Shown piece after piece: positions 8,983-15,787 of a stretch of DNA of 64,000 nucleotides. A model generated the notes under the pieces. That model searched no databases. It was not told where the DNA came from and saw only the letters and a list, made by a program, of their open reading frames with translations. The position numbers and the translations under genes were made by a program. Source of the stretch: Ruania albidiflava DSM 18029 (GTDB taxonomy: Bacteria; Actinomycetota; Actinomycetes; Actinomycetales; Beutenbergiaceae); the NCBI RefSeq assembly GCF_000421225.1, contig NZ_ATWL01000005.1:1-64000 (forward strand), written 5' to 3'. How positions within the stretch are numbered: the first letter of the stretch is position 1; every line of letters starts with the position of its first letter.

Positions 8983-9773
8983 CGACCAGCACACTCACCT
9001 CGGCGCGGGAGGCGGTGGACCGCGCATTGGGGCTGATGCCCACCCTGGACCTCGCCGAGGTCACCGCCGCGGCTGATCTGCAGACCCGCACCGACCGCAA
9101 GTACCTGGTACCGGCAGCAGACTTCCTGGCGCTCACCCGGGAGCTGGACGGCACCCTGGCGGTGCTCGAGATCGAGGGCAGGCGCACATTCGACTACGAG
9201 TCGGTGTACTTCGACACCCCCGAGCTGCTCGCCTACCATGCCCACGCCCGGGGTCGGCGCCGCCGGTTCAAGGTCCGCACCCGCACCTACCTGAACTCGG
9301 GCCAGTGCGCACTGGAGATCAAGACCGAGGGTGGCCGCGGCGAGACGGTCAAGGACCGCCACCCCTATGCCGCCGCCCAGCGGTACGACCTGGATCGCAG
9401 TGCCCGGGAGCTGGTCGGCACTGCGGTCGGGAGCCGGCCGCTGGCCCAGCGGTTGCAGACCTCGTTGGTCACCCGGTACTCGCGCACCACGATCGTGGAC
9501 ACCCACACCCGTAGTCGGATGACCTGCGACGTGGACCTGGCCTTCAGCGACGACTCCCGCCGGCTCACCGGCCCGGGCGGCCTGGTGCTGGTGGAGTCCA
9601 AGACGGTCGGTGCCGCTGGACGGGTGGACGCGATCCTCTGGCGGCTCGGGCACCGCCCGGTGGCGCTGAGCAAGTACTGCGCCGGCCTGGCGCTGCTGGA
9701 TCCGCGGCTGCCGGCGAACCGCTGGAACCGGACGCTGCGCCGAGGCTTCGACTGGCTGCCGGCAGCCAGCTGA
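8979..9773 (+). CDS. VTC-domain polyphosphate polymerase-like protein
   Basis: A 264-residue protein of the CYTH/TTM superfamily, VTC branch, whose yeast relatives polymerise polyphosphate from ATP inside a tunnel. The expected basic and acidic tunnel elements are visible in order: RTDRKYLVP (about residue 38), YESVYFDTPE, RRRRFKVRTRTY, CALEIKTE, TRYSR, CDVDLAF, LVESKT and LSKYC near the end. It lacks the yeast SPX domain, and membrane anchoring may come from the DUF4956 partner it overlaps. Whether it makes polyphosphate is inference. Confidence 0.85.
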   Translation: MTTSTLTSAREAVDRALGLMPTLDLAEVTAAADLQTRTDRKYLVPAADFLALTRELDGTLAVLEIEGRRTFDYESVYFDTPELLAYHAHARGRRRRFKVRTRTYLNSGQCALEIKTEGGRGETVKDRHPYAAAQRYDLDRSARELVGTAVGSRPLAQRLQTSLVTRYSRTTIVDTHTRSRMTCDVDLAFSDDSRRLTGPGGLVLVESKTVGAAGRVDAILWRLGHRPVALSKYCAGLALLDPRLPANRWNRTLRRGFDWLPAAS

Positions 9774-9799
9774 CCAGCACGCTGCCACCCGCAACCTGG

Positions 9800-9819
9800 C
9801 CGAGCGCCGCGCGGCTCGG
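9800..9819 (+). terminator. possible hairpin after the VTC gene
   Basis: CCGAGC (9800-9805) and GCTCGG (9814-9819) form a 6-bp GC stem with an 8-base loop 27 bases after the VTC stop. There is no T-run. Weak support. Confidence 0.3.
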
Positions 9820-9851
9820 ACCACCGGCTGCGGCAGGCCATACTTGTACTT

Positions 9852-11093
9852 GTGAACAATCGCAGGCCCGGGCGGCGCGGCTGGGGTCCGTGGATCGTCG
9901 CCGGCATCCTCGTGCTGCTGCTGGCCGGTCTCGACCAGGGTGGTGTGCTGGTCGCGCTCGCCCTGGTCACCGGCGTGCTCGGGATCGCTCTGCTCTTCTG
10001 GCGCAGCCAGCGCCGCCGCGGCGCCGGGATGGTGGCCACTGCGCTGGTGGCGCTGCTGGTCGGCGGTGCGGTGCTCGATGCGCCAGCCGAGCAACCGCCC
10101 GCGGCGAGCACCACCGCCCCGGCTGCGACCCCGTCTGCCGCAGCCCCCACTGCGGCCACCCCGAGCCCGACCGAGCAGACCCAGGAGTCGCCGTCCCCCG
10201 CCACCGAGACGTCCCCCTCGGCGAGCGCCGCCAGCGACTCTCCCTCCGCCGCGCCAAGCCCCGACCGGGGCGAGGACGCCCCCGACGAGGCCCGCTCCGC
10301 CGTCGACGTGCTGGCGCTGCTGGAGGTCAAGGGCCGGGCAGCGAAGACCGGCTACGACCGGGACGCCTTCGCCTACCGTGAGGTGGATGTGGACCGCAAC
10401 GGCTGCGACACCCGCAACGACGTGCTGAATCGCGACCTGCAGGCCCGCACCCACCGGTCGGGCACCGGCGGCTGCGTGGTGCTCACGGGCATGCTGGCCG
10501 ACCCCTACAGCGGGGAGTGGATCGCCTTCGTGCGTGGTACCGGCACCTCCAGCGAGGTGCAGATCGACCATGTGGTGGCGCTCTCGGACGCGTGGCAGAA
10601 GGGGGCGCAGGGGTGGGATGCGGCCACCCTGGCACAGTTCGGGAACGACCCGCTGAACCTGCTTGCTGTCTCCGGGCCGCTGAACGCACAGAAGGGGGAT
10701 GGCGATGCGGCCACCTGGCTGCCACCGGACCGGTCCTACTGGTGCCCCTACGTGGCCCGCCAGGTCGCGGTCAAGCACGCCTACGACCTGTGGGTCACCA
10801 AGGCCGAGCACGATGCGATGGCCCGCGTGCTGGCTTCCTGCCCGGAGCAGCCACTGCCCAGCGGGAGCGAGCCCGGCCAACCACCTGCCACGAACGTGCC
10901 GACGCCACCGCCGGCCGAGCCTGCCACCCAGGCTCCGCCGTCACCCTCCTCCCCGGGCGCTGAGGTACCCGGTGAGCCGTACTACGCGAACTGCACTGAG
11001 GTGCGGGCCGCTGGTGCCGCGCCGATCCGTGCGGGAGACCCGGGCTGGAGTCCCCGGTTCGACGGCGACGGGGACGGTGTGGGCTGCGAGTAG
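9852..11093 (+). CDS. membrane-tethered HNH (DUF1524-type) nuclease with excalibur domain
   Basis: A 413-residue protein. Three hydrophobic segments occupy about residues 12-75, then a Pro/Ser/Thr/Ala low-complexity linker (78-140), then a GmrSD C-terminal/DUF1524-type HNH nuclease domain (about 150-330) with QIDHVVALSDAW near residue 237 and FGNDPLNLLAV as the Asn-containing metal motif. A second Pro-rich linker leads to a C-terminal excalibur domain ending DGDGDGVGCE, with an acidic calcium-binding loop and two Cys. The nuclease probably faces the outside, so DNA scavenging or competition is plausible. GTG start; a TACTTG tandem lies directly upstream. Confidence 0.85.
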   Translation: MNNRRPGRRGWGPWIVAGILVLLLAGLDQGGVLVALALVTGVLGIALLFWRSQRRRGAGMVATALVALLVGGAVLDAPAEQPPAASTTAPAATPSAAAPTAATPSPTEQTQESPSPATETSPSASAASDSPSAAPSPDRGEDAPDEARSAVDVLALLEVKGRAAKTGYDRDAFAYREVDVDRNGCDTRNDVLNRDLQARTHRSGTGGCVVLTGMLADPYSGEWIAFVRGTGTSSEVQIDHVVALSDAWQKGAQGWDAATLAQFGNDPLNLLAVSGPLNAQKGDGDAATWLPPDRSYWCPYVARQVAVKHAYDLWVTKAEHDAMARVLASCPEQPLPSGSEPGQPPATNVPTPPPAEPATQAPPSPSSPGAEVPGEPYYANCTEVRAAGAAPIRAGDPGWSPRFDGDGDGVGCE

Positions 11094-11129
11094 CCGGTCG
11101 GTCTCGCTGTGCTGGTGACTGCGCCGCGG

Positions 11130-11336
11130 TCAGCGACGGCGGCAGCCGAGGCCGCCGGACTCGCCACCGAGGGCCAGGCCCAGCGAGATCCCGATGGCCA
11201 CCCCGATGCCGATCCCAGTCACGATGTTGTCCAGCGCGATGCCGATGCCCACGCCGATCGTCGCCCCGAAGACGATCCACGGGATGGAGAACAGCTCGCG
11301 TGGTCGGGGTCCCGGCTCGTGGTTCTCCTCGTCCAT
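11130..11336 (-). CDS. small glycine-zipper membrane protein
   Basis: A 68-residue protein: a charged N-terminus (MDEENHEPGPRPRE), then a hydrophobic half made of alternating Gly and Ile/Val (IGVGIGIAL, then IGIGVAIGISLGLALGG), and a basic end. Such Gly-every-other-residue stretches resemble glycine zippers. No family recognised. It is supported as real by a TAACCT -10 element 6 bases before its ATG (leaderless pattern) and by its position convergent to the nuclease gene with no overlap. Confidence 0.65.
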   Translation of the reverse strand: MDEENHEPGPRPRELFSIPWIVFGATIGVGIGIALDNIVTGIGIGVAIGISLGLALGGESGGLGCRRR

Positions 11337-11342
11337 GGGTGC

Positions 11343-11348
11343 AGGTTA
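11343..11348 (-). promoter_or_regulatory. -10 element (TAACCT) of leaderless small membrane gene
   Basis: Read on the minus strand, TAACCT ends 6 bases before the ATG at 11336. No ribosome binding site lies between them. Confidence 0.5.
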
Positions 11349-11414
11349 TGCCCGTGGCTCCGGCGAGCGGATCCCCCGTAGGGGGAGATCGGGCCTCCCT
11401 CCCACGGGGAGCGC

Positions 11415-12143
11415 TCAGGCGGTCGCCTGCCGGATGAAGTCGAGCTGTTCGGGGCTGGGGCCGCCGTGCTCACGCTGGATCTGCTCGGCGTTGTCCGCCT
11501 GCATCGCGTACAGCGACTCGCGCAGGCCCTCGTCACCGCGGTGGAACTGAGCGAGCAGCTCCTGCCACTCCCGGCCCAGAGCGCGACCCTCCGTGCTGGT
11601 GGGGTCCACCCCGTTCTCGACGGCGGAGCTCACTCGACCGATCAGGTCCGGCCAGGCATTCTGCACCTGGGCGATCTGGTCCGCCTCGGCCTCCTGCCGT
11701 TGCGCCAGCTCGGCGAGCTGTTCGGGGGTGAAGTACTTCTCGACGGTCTTGTCCACGACGATCACCTTTCTGATCAGGGTCAAGAAGTCGGCGGGAGTGC
11801 GGTCCTCGGCCGCCTCCAGGGTGGCCTGCAGGCTGGCCCGCAGCCGGTCCAGCTCGGTGAGCTGGGCCTGCACTGCGGTCAGGTGCTGGGTGAGCACCGG
11901 CCGCAGCGGTACCTCCTCGGCCAGGACCTGCCCGATGGTCGCCAGCGGCACGCCGAGACGGCGCAGCGCCAGCACCCGGTACACCTGCTCCACGTCGGAG
12001 CCGGTGTAGTAGCGGTGCCCGGAGAAGGGGTCCCGGGTCGGCGAGACCAGGCCGAGGTCGTCCCAGTGGTGCAGGGTGCGCACGGTCAGCCCGGTGGCTC
12101 GGGCGAGCTCACCGACCTTCCAGGCTTCCTCGTCGCTGGTCAC
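11415..12143 (-). CDS. MerR-family regulator with TipAS-type ligand domain
   Basis: A 242-residue regulator. The N-terminus is a MerR DNA-binding domain (WKVGELARATGLTVRTLHHWDDLGLVSP, then RYYTGSDVEQ). A coiled-coil dimerisation helix spans about residues 75-115. The C-terminal 120 residues match the TipAS antibiotic-binding domain that in Streptomyces TipA senses thiopeptides (YFTPEQLAEL through WQELLAQFHRG). GTG start at 12143 is 6 bases after ggaggg. Its target is not obvious; it may regulate itself. No resistance gene is adjacent. Confidence 0.9.
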   Translation of the reverse strand: MTSDEEAWKVGELARATGLTVRTLHHWDDLGLVSPTRDPFSGHRYYTGSDVEQVYRVLALRRLGVPLATIGQVLAEEVPLRPVLTQHLTAVQAQLTELDRLRASLQATLEAAEDRTPADFLTLIRKVIVVDKTVEKYFTPEQLAELAQRQEAEADQIAQVQNAWPDLIGRVSSAVENGVDPTSTEGRALGREWQELLAQFHRGDEGLRESLYAMQADNAEQIQREHGGPSPEQLDFIRQATA

Positions 12144-12230
12144 GAGTGTCCCTCCGTCGACTTCACCGACCGCCCGGTGCGGCCGGCGTCATGGACGCTA
12201 GGACCTGACGTCGCGTGAGGTGCAAGGGCC

Positions 12231-12632
12231 TCACGTCCTCGGCTCACCACGGTAGGCCCCGAACGACCAGAGGTTGCCCTCCGGGTCGGCGGCGACGAAC
12301 TCGTAGTTGCCGTAGTCCTGCTGTGCCGGTTCACACACGATCGTCGCCCCGGCGGTGCGGGCACGCTGGTAGATCTCGTCGACGTGGTCGGTGACCACGT
12401 AGCCGCCGAAGGTGCCGGGCTGGCGGGACCACTGCCCGTCCGGCTTGTGCGAGCCGAGCATGATGCCGCCACCCTCGGGCCAGTCGAGCTGGGCGTGGGC
12501 GATCCGGTCGCCGTCGCGGTACACCGCGGTCTTGACGAAACCGAACGCCTCGACGAGGAAGGCGATCAGGGCCGGGCAGTCCCGGGCTTGCAGAGTGGGC
12601 CAGACAGTGGGCGCGGGGGTGTTGGTGTCCAT
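12231..12632 (-). CDS. VOC (glyoxalase/bleomycin-resistance superfamily) protein
   Basis: A 133-residue single-unit vicinal-oxygen-chelate protein. Seen: a beta-alpha-beta start with LQARDCPALIAFLVEAFGF, an internal AQLDWPEGGGIMLGS, and the second repeat ending in YEFVAADPEGNLWSFG with the usual acidic metal ligand region. Substrate unknown. ATG 12632 is used; a GTG at 12641 overlaps the stop of the upstream AraC gene (GTGA) and could be the coupled start. Likely co-transcribed with, and controlled by, that AraC protein. Confidence 0.88.
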   Translation of the reverse strand: MDTNTPAPTVWPTLQARDCPALIAFLVEAFGFVKTAVYRDGDRIAHAQLDWPEGGGIMLGSHKPDGQWSRQPGTFGGYVVTDHVDEIYQRARTAGATIVCEPAQQDYGNYEFVAADPEGNLWSFGAYRGEPRT

Positions 12633-12637
12633 AGCTG

Positions 12638-13501
12638 TCACTCTGGCCCGTTCCGGTGCCCGCCGGCTTGGATGTTTCGGCGCTCCTCGGCGACCCATCC
12701 GCTGGGGGCGATACCGGCAAGGTCGTGGAACTCGCGCACCAGGTGCGGCTGGTCGTAGTAGCCGCACTGCTGTGCGACCTGCGCGAGCGACTGCTCCTGG
12801 CCGGTGCGCACCCCGGCGGCAATCTGCGCGGAGGCGTGCTGGAACCGCATCAACCGAGCCACGCCCTTGGGACCCAGACCCAGCTCCCGGTCGAAGAGGG
12901 TGCGCAGCTGGCGCTCACTGAGCGCTACGTGCTCCGCGAGCCCGCCGACCGTGCCGGCGCCGCGCCGGCGGGCAAGCCACCGCCAGGCCTCGGTGAGCTC
13001 CGGGCGCACCGCAGTCTCGGCTCGCTGGGCGCGGCAGCGCAGGTAGGCCTCGAGCAGCGCGAACCTGCGCTGCCAGTCGGGTTCCTCCAGCAGACGCTCG
13101 CGCAGGTGGTCGACCGCTGGTCCGAGCAGATCCGCACCCTCGATGGTGAGCAGGTCCAGCTCGCGGGCCGGGACTCCGAACAGTGCCGGTGCGGCCAGCG
13201 GGTGCACTGCGACCTGGATACCGGCCTCGTGGACGGGTTGGTGCACGTAGGCGGGTGCGCTGTGCAGACCGGCCACCAGCACGTCGTTGCAGTGCGCGGC
13301 CGTCGACGCCAGGTGCTCAGGGCTACGTCCGGTGGTGATCGGTTCGTCCAGGGACAGGATGAACGTGAGGTAGGGCGAGGGCAGGCCGCGGTGCACGCCC
13401 GGGGTCCGGCCGGTGGAGTGGTAGCCGACCACGGAGGCGACCATCCCGGGCAGCGCAGGTGCGGCGCGCAGGAAGGTGGTCTGTCCTCCGGGCTCGGCCA
13501 T
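12638..13501 (-). CDS. AraC-family transcriptional regulator
   Basis: A 287-residue regulator. The N-terminal ~180 residues form a DUF6597-like effector domain. The C-terminal ~100 residues form an AraC double helix-turn-helix with SERQLRTLFDRELGLGPKGVARLMRFQ and LAQVAQQCGYYDQPHLVREFHDLAGIAPS. It lies 5 bases upstream of the VOC gene in an apparent two-gene unit. A TACCGT -10 element ends 6 bases before its ATG, which predicts a leaderless mRNA. It is divergent from the nitric-oxide-type module. Confidence 0.92.
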   Translation of the reverse strand: MAEPGGQTTFLRAAPALPGMVASVVGYHSTGRTPGVHRGLPSPYLTFILSLDEPITTGRSPEHLASTAAHCNDVLVAGLHSAPAYVHQPVHEAGIQVAVHPLAAPALFGVPARELDLLTIEGADLLGPAVDHLRERLLEEPDWQRRFALLEAYLRCRAQRAETAVRPELTEAWRWLARRRGAGTVGGLAEHVALSERQLRTLFDRELGLGPKGVARLMRFQHASAQIAAGVRTGQEQSLAQVAQQCGYYDQPHLVREFHDLAGIAPSGWVAEERRNIQAGGHRNGPE

Positions 13502-13507
13502 GCCACC

Positions 13508-13513
13508 ACGGTA
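13508..13513 (-). promoter_or_regulatory. -10 element (TACCGT) of leaderless araC-type gene
   Basis: On the minus strand TACCGT ends 6 bases before the ATG at 13501. Confidence 0.55.
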
Positions 13514-13620
13514 ACGACGTGGCTGCGTGACGGCGAGAGTACGCCCAGGGGCGCGGGAGTGGGCCGACGAACAGCGAGAGAACCGGCAAACCGGTGCCGG
13601 TGTGGCCGCCGATGGGTTTA

Positions 13621-13660
13621 TTCACAGTGAACTGGTAACAATTAGGTGTCCGATCACCTA
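13621..13660. promoter_or_regulatory. two palindromic operator candidates before the DUF2249-NnrS module
   Basis: TTCACAGTGAA (13621-13631) is a perfect palindrome with a one-base centre. TAGGTG (13643-13648) and CACCTA (13655-13660) form a perfect 6-bp inverted repeat around tccgat. Both sit in a locally AT-richer island 18-57 bases before the DUF2249 ATG. They fit neither the CRP (GTG-N8-CAC) nor the FNR spacing exactly. They could bind an NO- or oxygen-sensing regulator; this is inference. Confidence 0.5.
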
Positions 13661-13677
13661 CCGAAAGAGGCCATCTG

Positions 13678-13923
13678 ATGACCGACGAGCAGACTCTGGA
13701 CGTCCGCAACGAGATCCCGAAGCGTCGGCACGAGCTGATCTTCGAGCACTACTTCGCTCTGGCCGCCGGGGAGTCGTTCCTGCTGGTCAACGACCATGAC
13801 CCGAAGCCGCTGTACTACCAGTTCGCCGCAGAGCACGAGGGGCAGTTCAGCTGGGAGCCGGTGGACCAGGGCCCCGAGGTGTGGAGCGTGCGCATCGGCC
13901 GCACCGCCGCGCCGTCGGCCTGA
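13678..13923 (+). CDS. DUF2249 domain protein
   Basis: An 81-residue DUF2249 protein with the family core IPKRRHELIFEHYFALAAGESFLLVNDHDPKPLYYQF and a closing WSVRI strand. DUF2249 proteins accompany nitrite and nitric-oxide genes in many bacteria; their biochemical role is not established. gagg lies 8 bases before ATG 13678. It is the first gene of a four-gene module ending with an NnrS-like protein. Confidence 0.88.
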   Translation: MTDEQTLDVRNEIPKRRHELIFEHYFALAAGESFLLVNDHDPKPLYYQFAAEHEGQFSWEPVDQGPEVWSVRIGRTAAPSA

Positions 13924-13925
13924 GC

Positions 13926-14231
13926 ATGTCTGCTACGACCGAGAACCAGGCCGGACAGGCTGGACCGGCCGGACAGGCTGGCCACGCCGACCCGGTACTG
14001 GTCGGCGACCTGACCACAGTGCTGGTGAAGACGCTGCGCGCCCTCGGTCAGGCCGGGCAGCCGGACCAGGCGCTGCCGCTCGCGGCTACCGCCTGGTCCC
14101 GGCTGCGGGCCGCGCACCCGGAGCAGGCAGAACGGATCAACGGCACGATGCACTACCTGGCCCGCAGGCCGGACTCCGCGCCGGTCACCGGGCATCCCGC
14201 ACCGCCCCAGGGCGCTGACGGAAAGGGGTGA
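13926..14231 (+). CDS. hypothetical small protein of the NnrS module
   Basis: A 101-residue protein: a Gln/Gly/Ala repetitive start (AGQAGPAGQAGHA), then a helical body resembling a four-helix segment (VLVKTLRALGQAG, QALPLAATAWSRLR, ERINGTMHYLARR). Not assigned to a named family. It starts 2 bases after the DUF2249 stop, and its stop overlaps the next GTG, so co-translation is likely. It may be an accessory factor to DUF2249. Confidence 0.7.
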   Translation: MSATTENQAGQAGPAGQAGHADPVLVGDLTTVLVKTLRALGQAGQPDQALPLAATAWSRLRAAHPEQAERINGTMHYLARRPDSAPVTGHPAPPQGADGKG

Positions 14232-14578
14232 GCACCACGTCCGACCCGTTGCTGCCCCTGGCGGGCTGGCTCACCGACGGCATCGGCAGCGAAGAGGTGG
14301 TCGGTGACCTGCTGCGCGAGGTGATCGATCCCGAGCTCGGCCTGAACATCGTCGACCTGGGCCTGGTGTACGAGGTGACCGTGACCGACGGCACCGCTCG
14401 TGTGGTGATGACGCTCACCACGCCCGGCTGCCCGTTGAGCGCCTACTTCGAGGACACCATCGCCGAGTGCCTGTGGGGCGCTCCCGGGGTGGAACGCGTG
14501 GATCTGCAGATCGTCTGGGAGCCGCGGTGGGAGCCGTCGATGATGAGCGCAGCGGCGAAGAAGGCCTTGGGATGGTGA
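14228..14578 (+). CDS. MIP18/DUF59 family (PaaD-like) metal-sulfur cluster protein
   Basis: A 116-residue protein with the DUF59 hallmark EVIDPELGLNIVDLGLVYEV and a TTPGCPLSAYFEDTI segment carrying the conserved Cys. The family acts in Fe-S cluster assembly or delivery (SufT, PaaD). Here it probably serves Fe-S or haem-copper metabolism of the NO module. GTG start overlaps the previous stop; its own stop lies within the start of the NnrS-like gene. Confidence 0.9.
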   Translation: MSTTSDPLLPLAGWLTDGIGSEEVVGDLLREVIDPELGLNIVDLGLVYEVTVTDGTARVVMTLTTPGCPLSAYFEDTIAECLWGAPGVERVDLQIVWEPRWEPSMMSAAAKKALGW

Positions 14579-15711
14579 CCCAGCGCCCGATCTCCTTGGG
14601 CACCCCGCGTGGGCGGCGCACCCGGTGGACGCCACCGCTGATGGCGTGCGCCGCTGCCGTGGTGATCGGTGCGCTCTGGTCGGGGCTGGTGCACCTGGGG
14701 CTCCCGCTGCCCGAAGGGGGCACGAGCCTGCACGAGGGGCACGGGCCGATGATGATCCTGGGCTTCCTCGGCACGGTGATCACCCTGGAGCGGGCGGTCG
14801 CGCTCGGCCGGGCGTGGGCCTATCTGGGTCCGGCCACAGCCGGCCTGGGCGGAGTGGCGGTGCTGGTCGGTGGCCCGTCGTCGATCGGCCCGGTGCTACT
14901 GACCGTGGCGGGTGTGGTGCTCCTGGCGGTGTTCGTGGCGGTGCACCGGATCCAGCCGTCGGTGCACAACGCGGTGATGGCTGCCGGGGCGCTGTGCTGG
15001 ATCGCCGCCGGCGGGCTGTGGCTGGCGGGCTGGGACGTGGAGCGGTTCGTCCCGCACCTGGCCGGGTTCCTGGTACTCACCATCGCCGGGGAACGCCTCG
15101 AGCTCTCCCGGCTGGTCGGTGCCACCGGGCGGTCGCGGGCGGTGTTCGTGGCGATCGTCGCAGTGCTGCTGGTCGGGCTGGTGCTCGCCGCCGTGGCGCC
15201 GCCTGTGGGGATCCGCACAACCGGCGCTGCGCTGCTGGGGCTGGCGGTGTGGTTGGCCCGCAACGATGTGGCCCGCCGCACGGTGCGGATGACCGGTGCG
15301 GCCCGGTACATGGCGGTGGCGCTGCTCGCCGGCTACCTGTGGATGGCGGTCACCGGGGTGCTGTGGCTGTGGATCGGGCGTCTGCACGAGGGCGGTCCGC
15401 ACCAGCCGTACGACGCGATGCTGCACGCGCTCTTCCTCGGGTTCGTGATCTCGATGATCTTCGCGCACGCGCCGGTGGTCATCCCCGCCGTGCTCGGTCG
15501 CCCGCTCCCCTACCGGCCGGCCTTCTACCTGCCGTTGCTACTGCTGCACAGCTCCCTGCTGCTGCGTCTGGTCGGCGGGGTGGCCGGGCAGCACCTGGTG
15601 CTCTGGCAGTGGGGTGGGGTGCTCAACGAAGTTGCGCTGCTGATGTTCATCGCGATGGTGACGATCACCCTGGTGCGGTCCCGGCGCCGACGCACCGCCG
15701 CTGCCCGGTAA
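14572..15711 (+). CDS. NnrS-like polytopic membrane protein
   Basis: A 379-residue protein with about eleven membrane segments, matching NnrS in pattern: LHEGHGPMMILGFLGTVITLERAVAL near residues 45-70 and MLHALFLGFVISMIFAHAPVVIPAVLG near residue 290, with membrane-embedded His and Met that may bind haem or metal. NnrS proteins protect against nitrosative stress in denitrifiers. ATG 14572 overlaps the previous gene by 7 bases. Last gene of the module; mycothione reductase follows 76 bases later. Confidence 0.85.
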   Translation: MVTQRPISLGTPRGRRTRWTPPLMACAAAVVIGALWSGLVHLGLPLPEGGTSLHEGHGPMMILGFLGTVITLERAVALGRAWAYLGPATAGLGGVAVLVGGPSSIGPVLLTVAGVVLLAVFVAVHRIQPSVHNAVMAAGALCWIAAGGLWLAGWDVERFVPHLAGFLVLTIAGERLELSRLVGATGRSRAVFVAIVAVLLVGLVLAAVAPPVGIRTTGAALLGLAVWLARNDVARRTVRMTGAARYMAVALLAGYLWMAVTGVLWLWIGRLHEGGPHQPYDAMLHALFLGFVISMIFAHAPVVIPAVLGRPLPYRPAFYLPLLLLHSSLLLRLVGGVAGQHLVLWQWGGVLNEVALLMFIAMVTITLVRSRRRRTAAAR

Positions 15712-15787
15712 CCTCGTACTGTCGCGGCGGGGCCGCGCCACGCCGGTGGCGCCAGACGGCAGTCCCCGCCGGCGGAGAGGAGCTCGG

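Noticed and set aside
8961-10880. 639-codon minus-strand frame
   Set aside because: Antisense to the VTC and nuclease genes; low-complexity Gly/Arg/His/Gln composition typical of shadow frames in GC-rich DNA.
13643-13660. CRP or FNR consensus site
   Set aside because: Arm spacing is GTG-N6-CAC rather than the CRP GTG-N8-CAC, and the FNR TTGAT/ATCAA halves are missing; kept only as a generic operator candidate.
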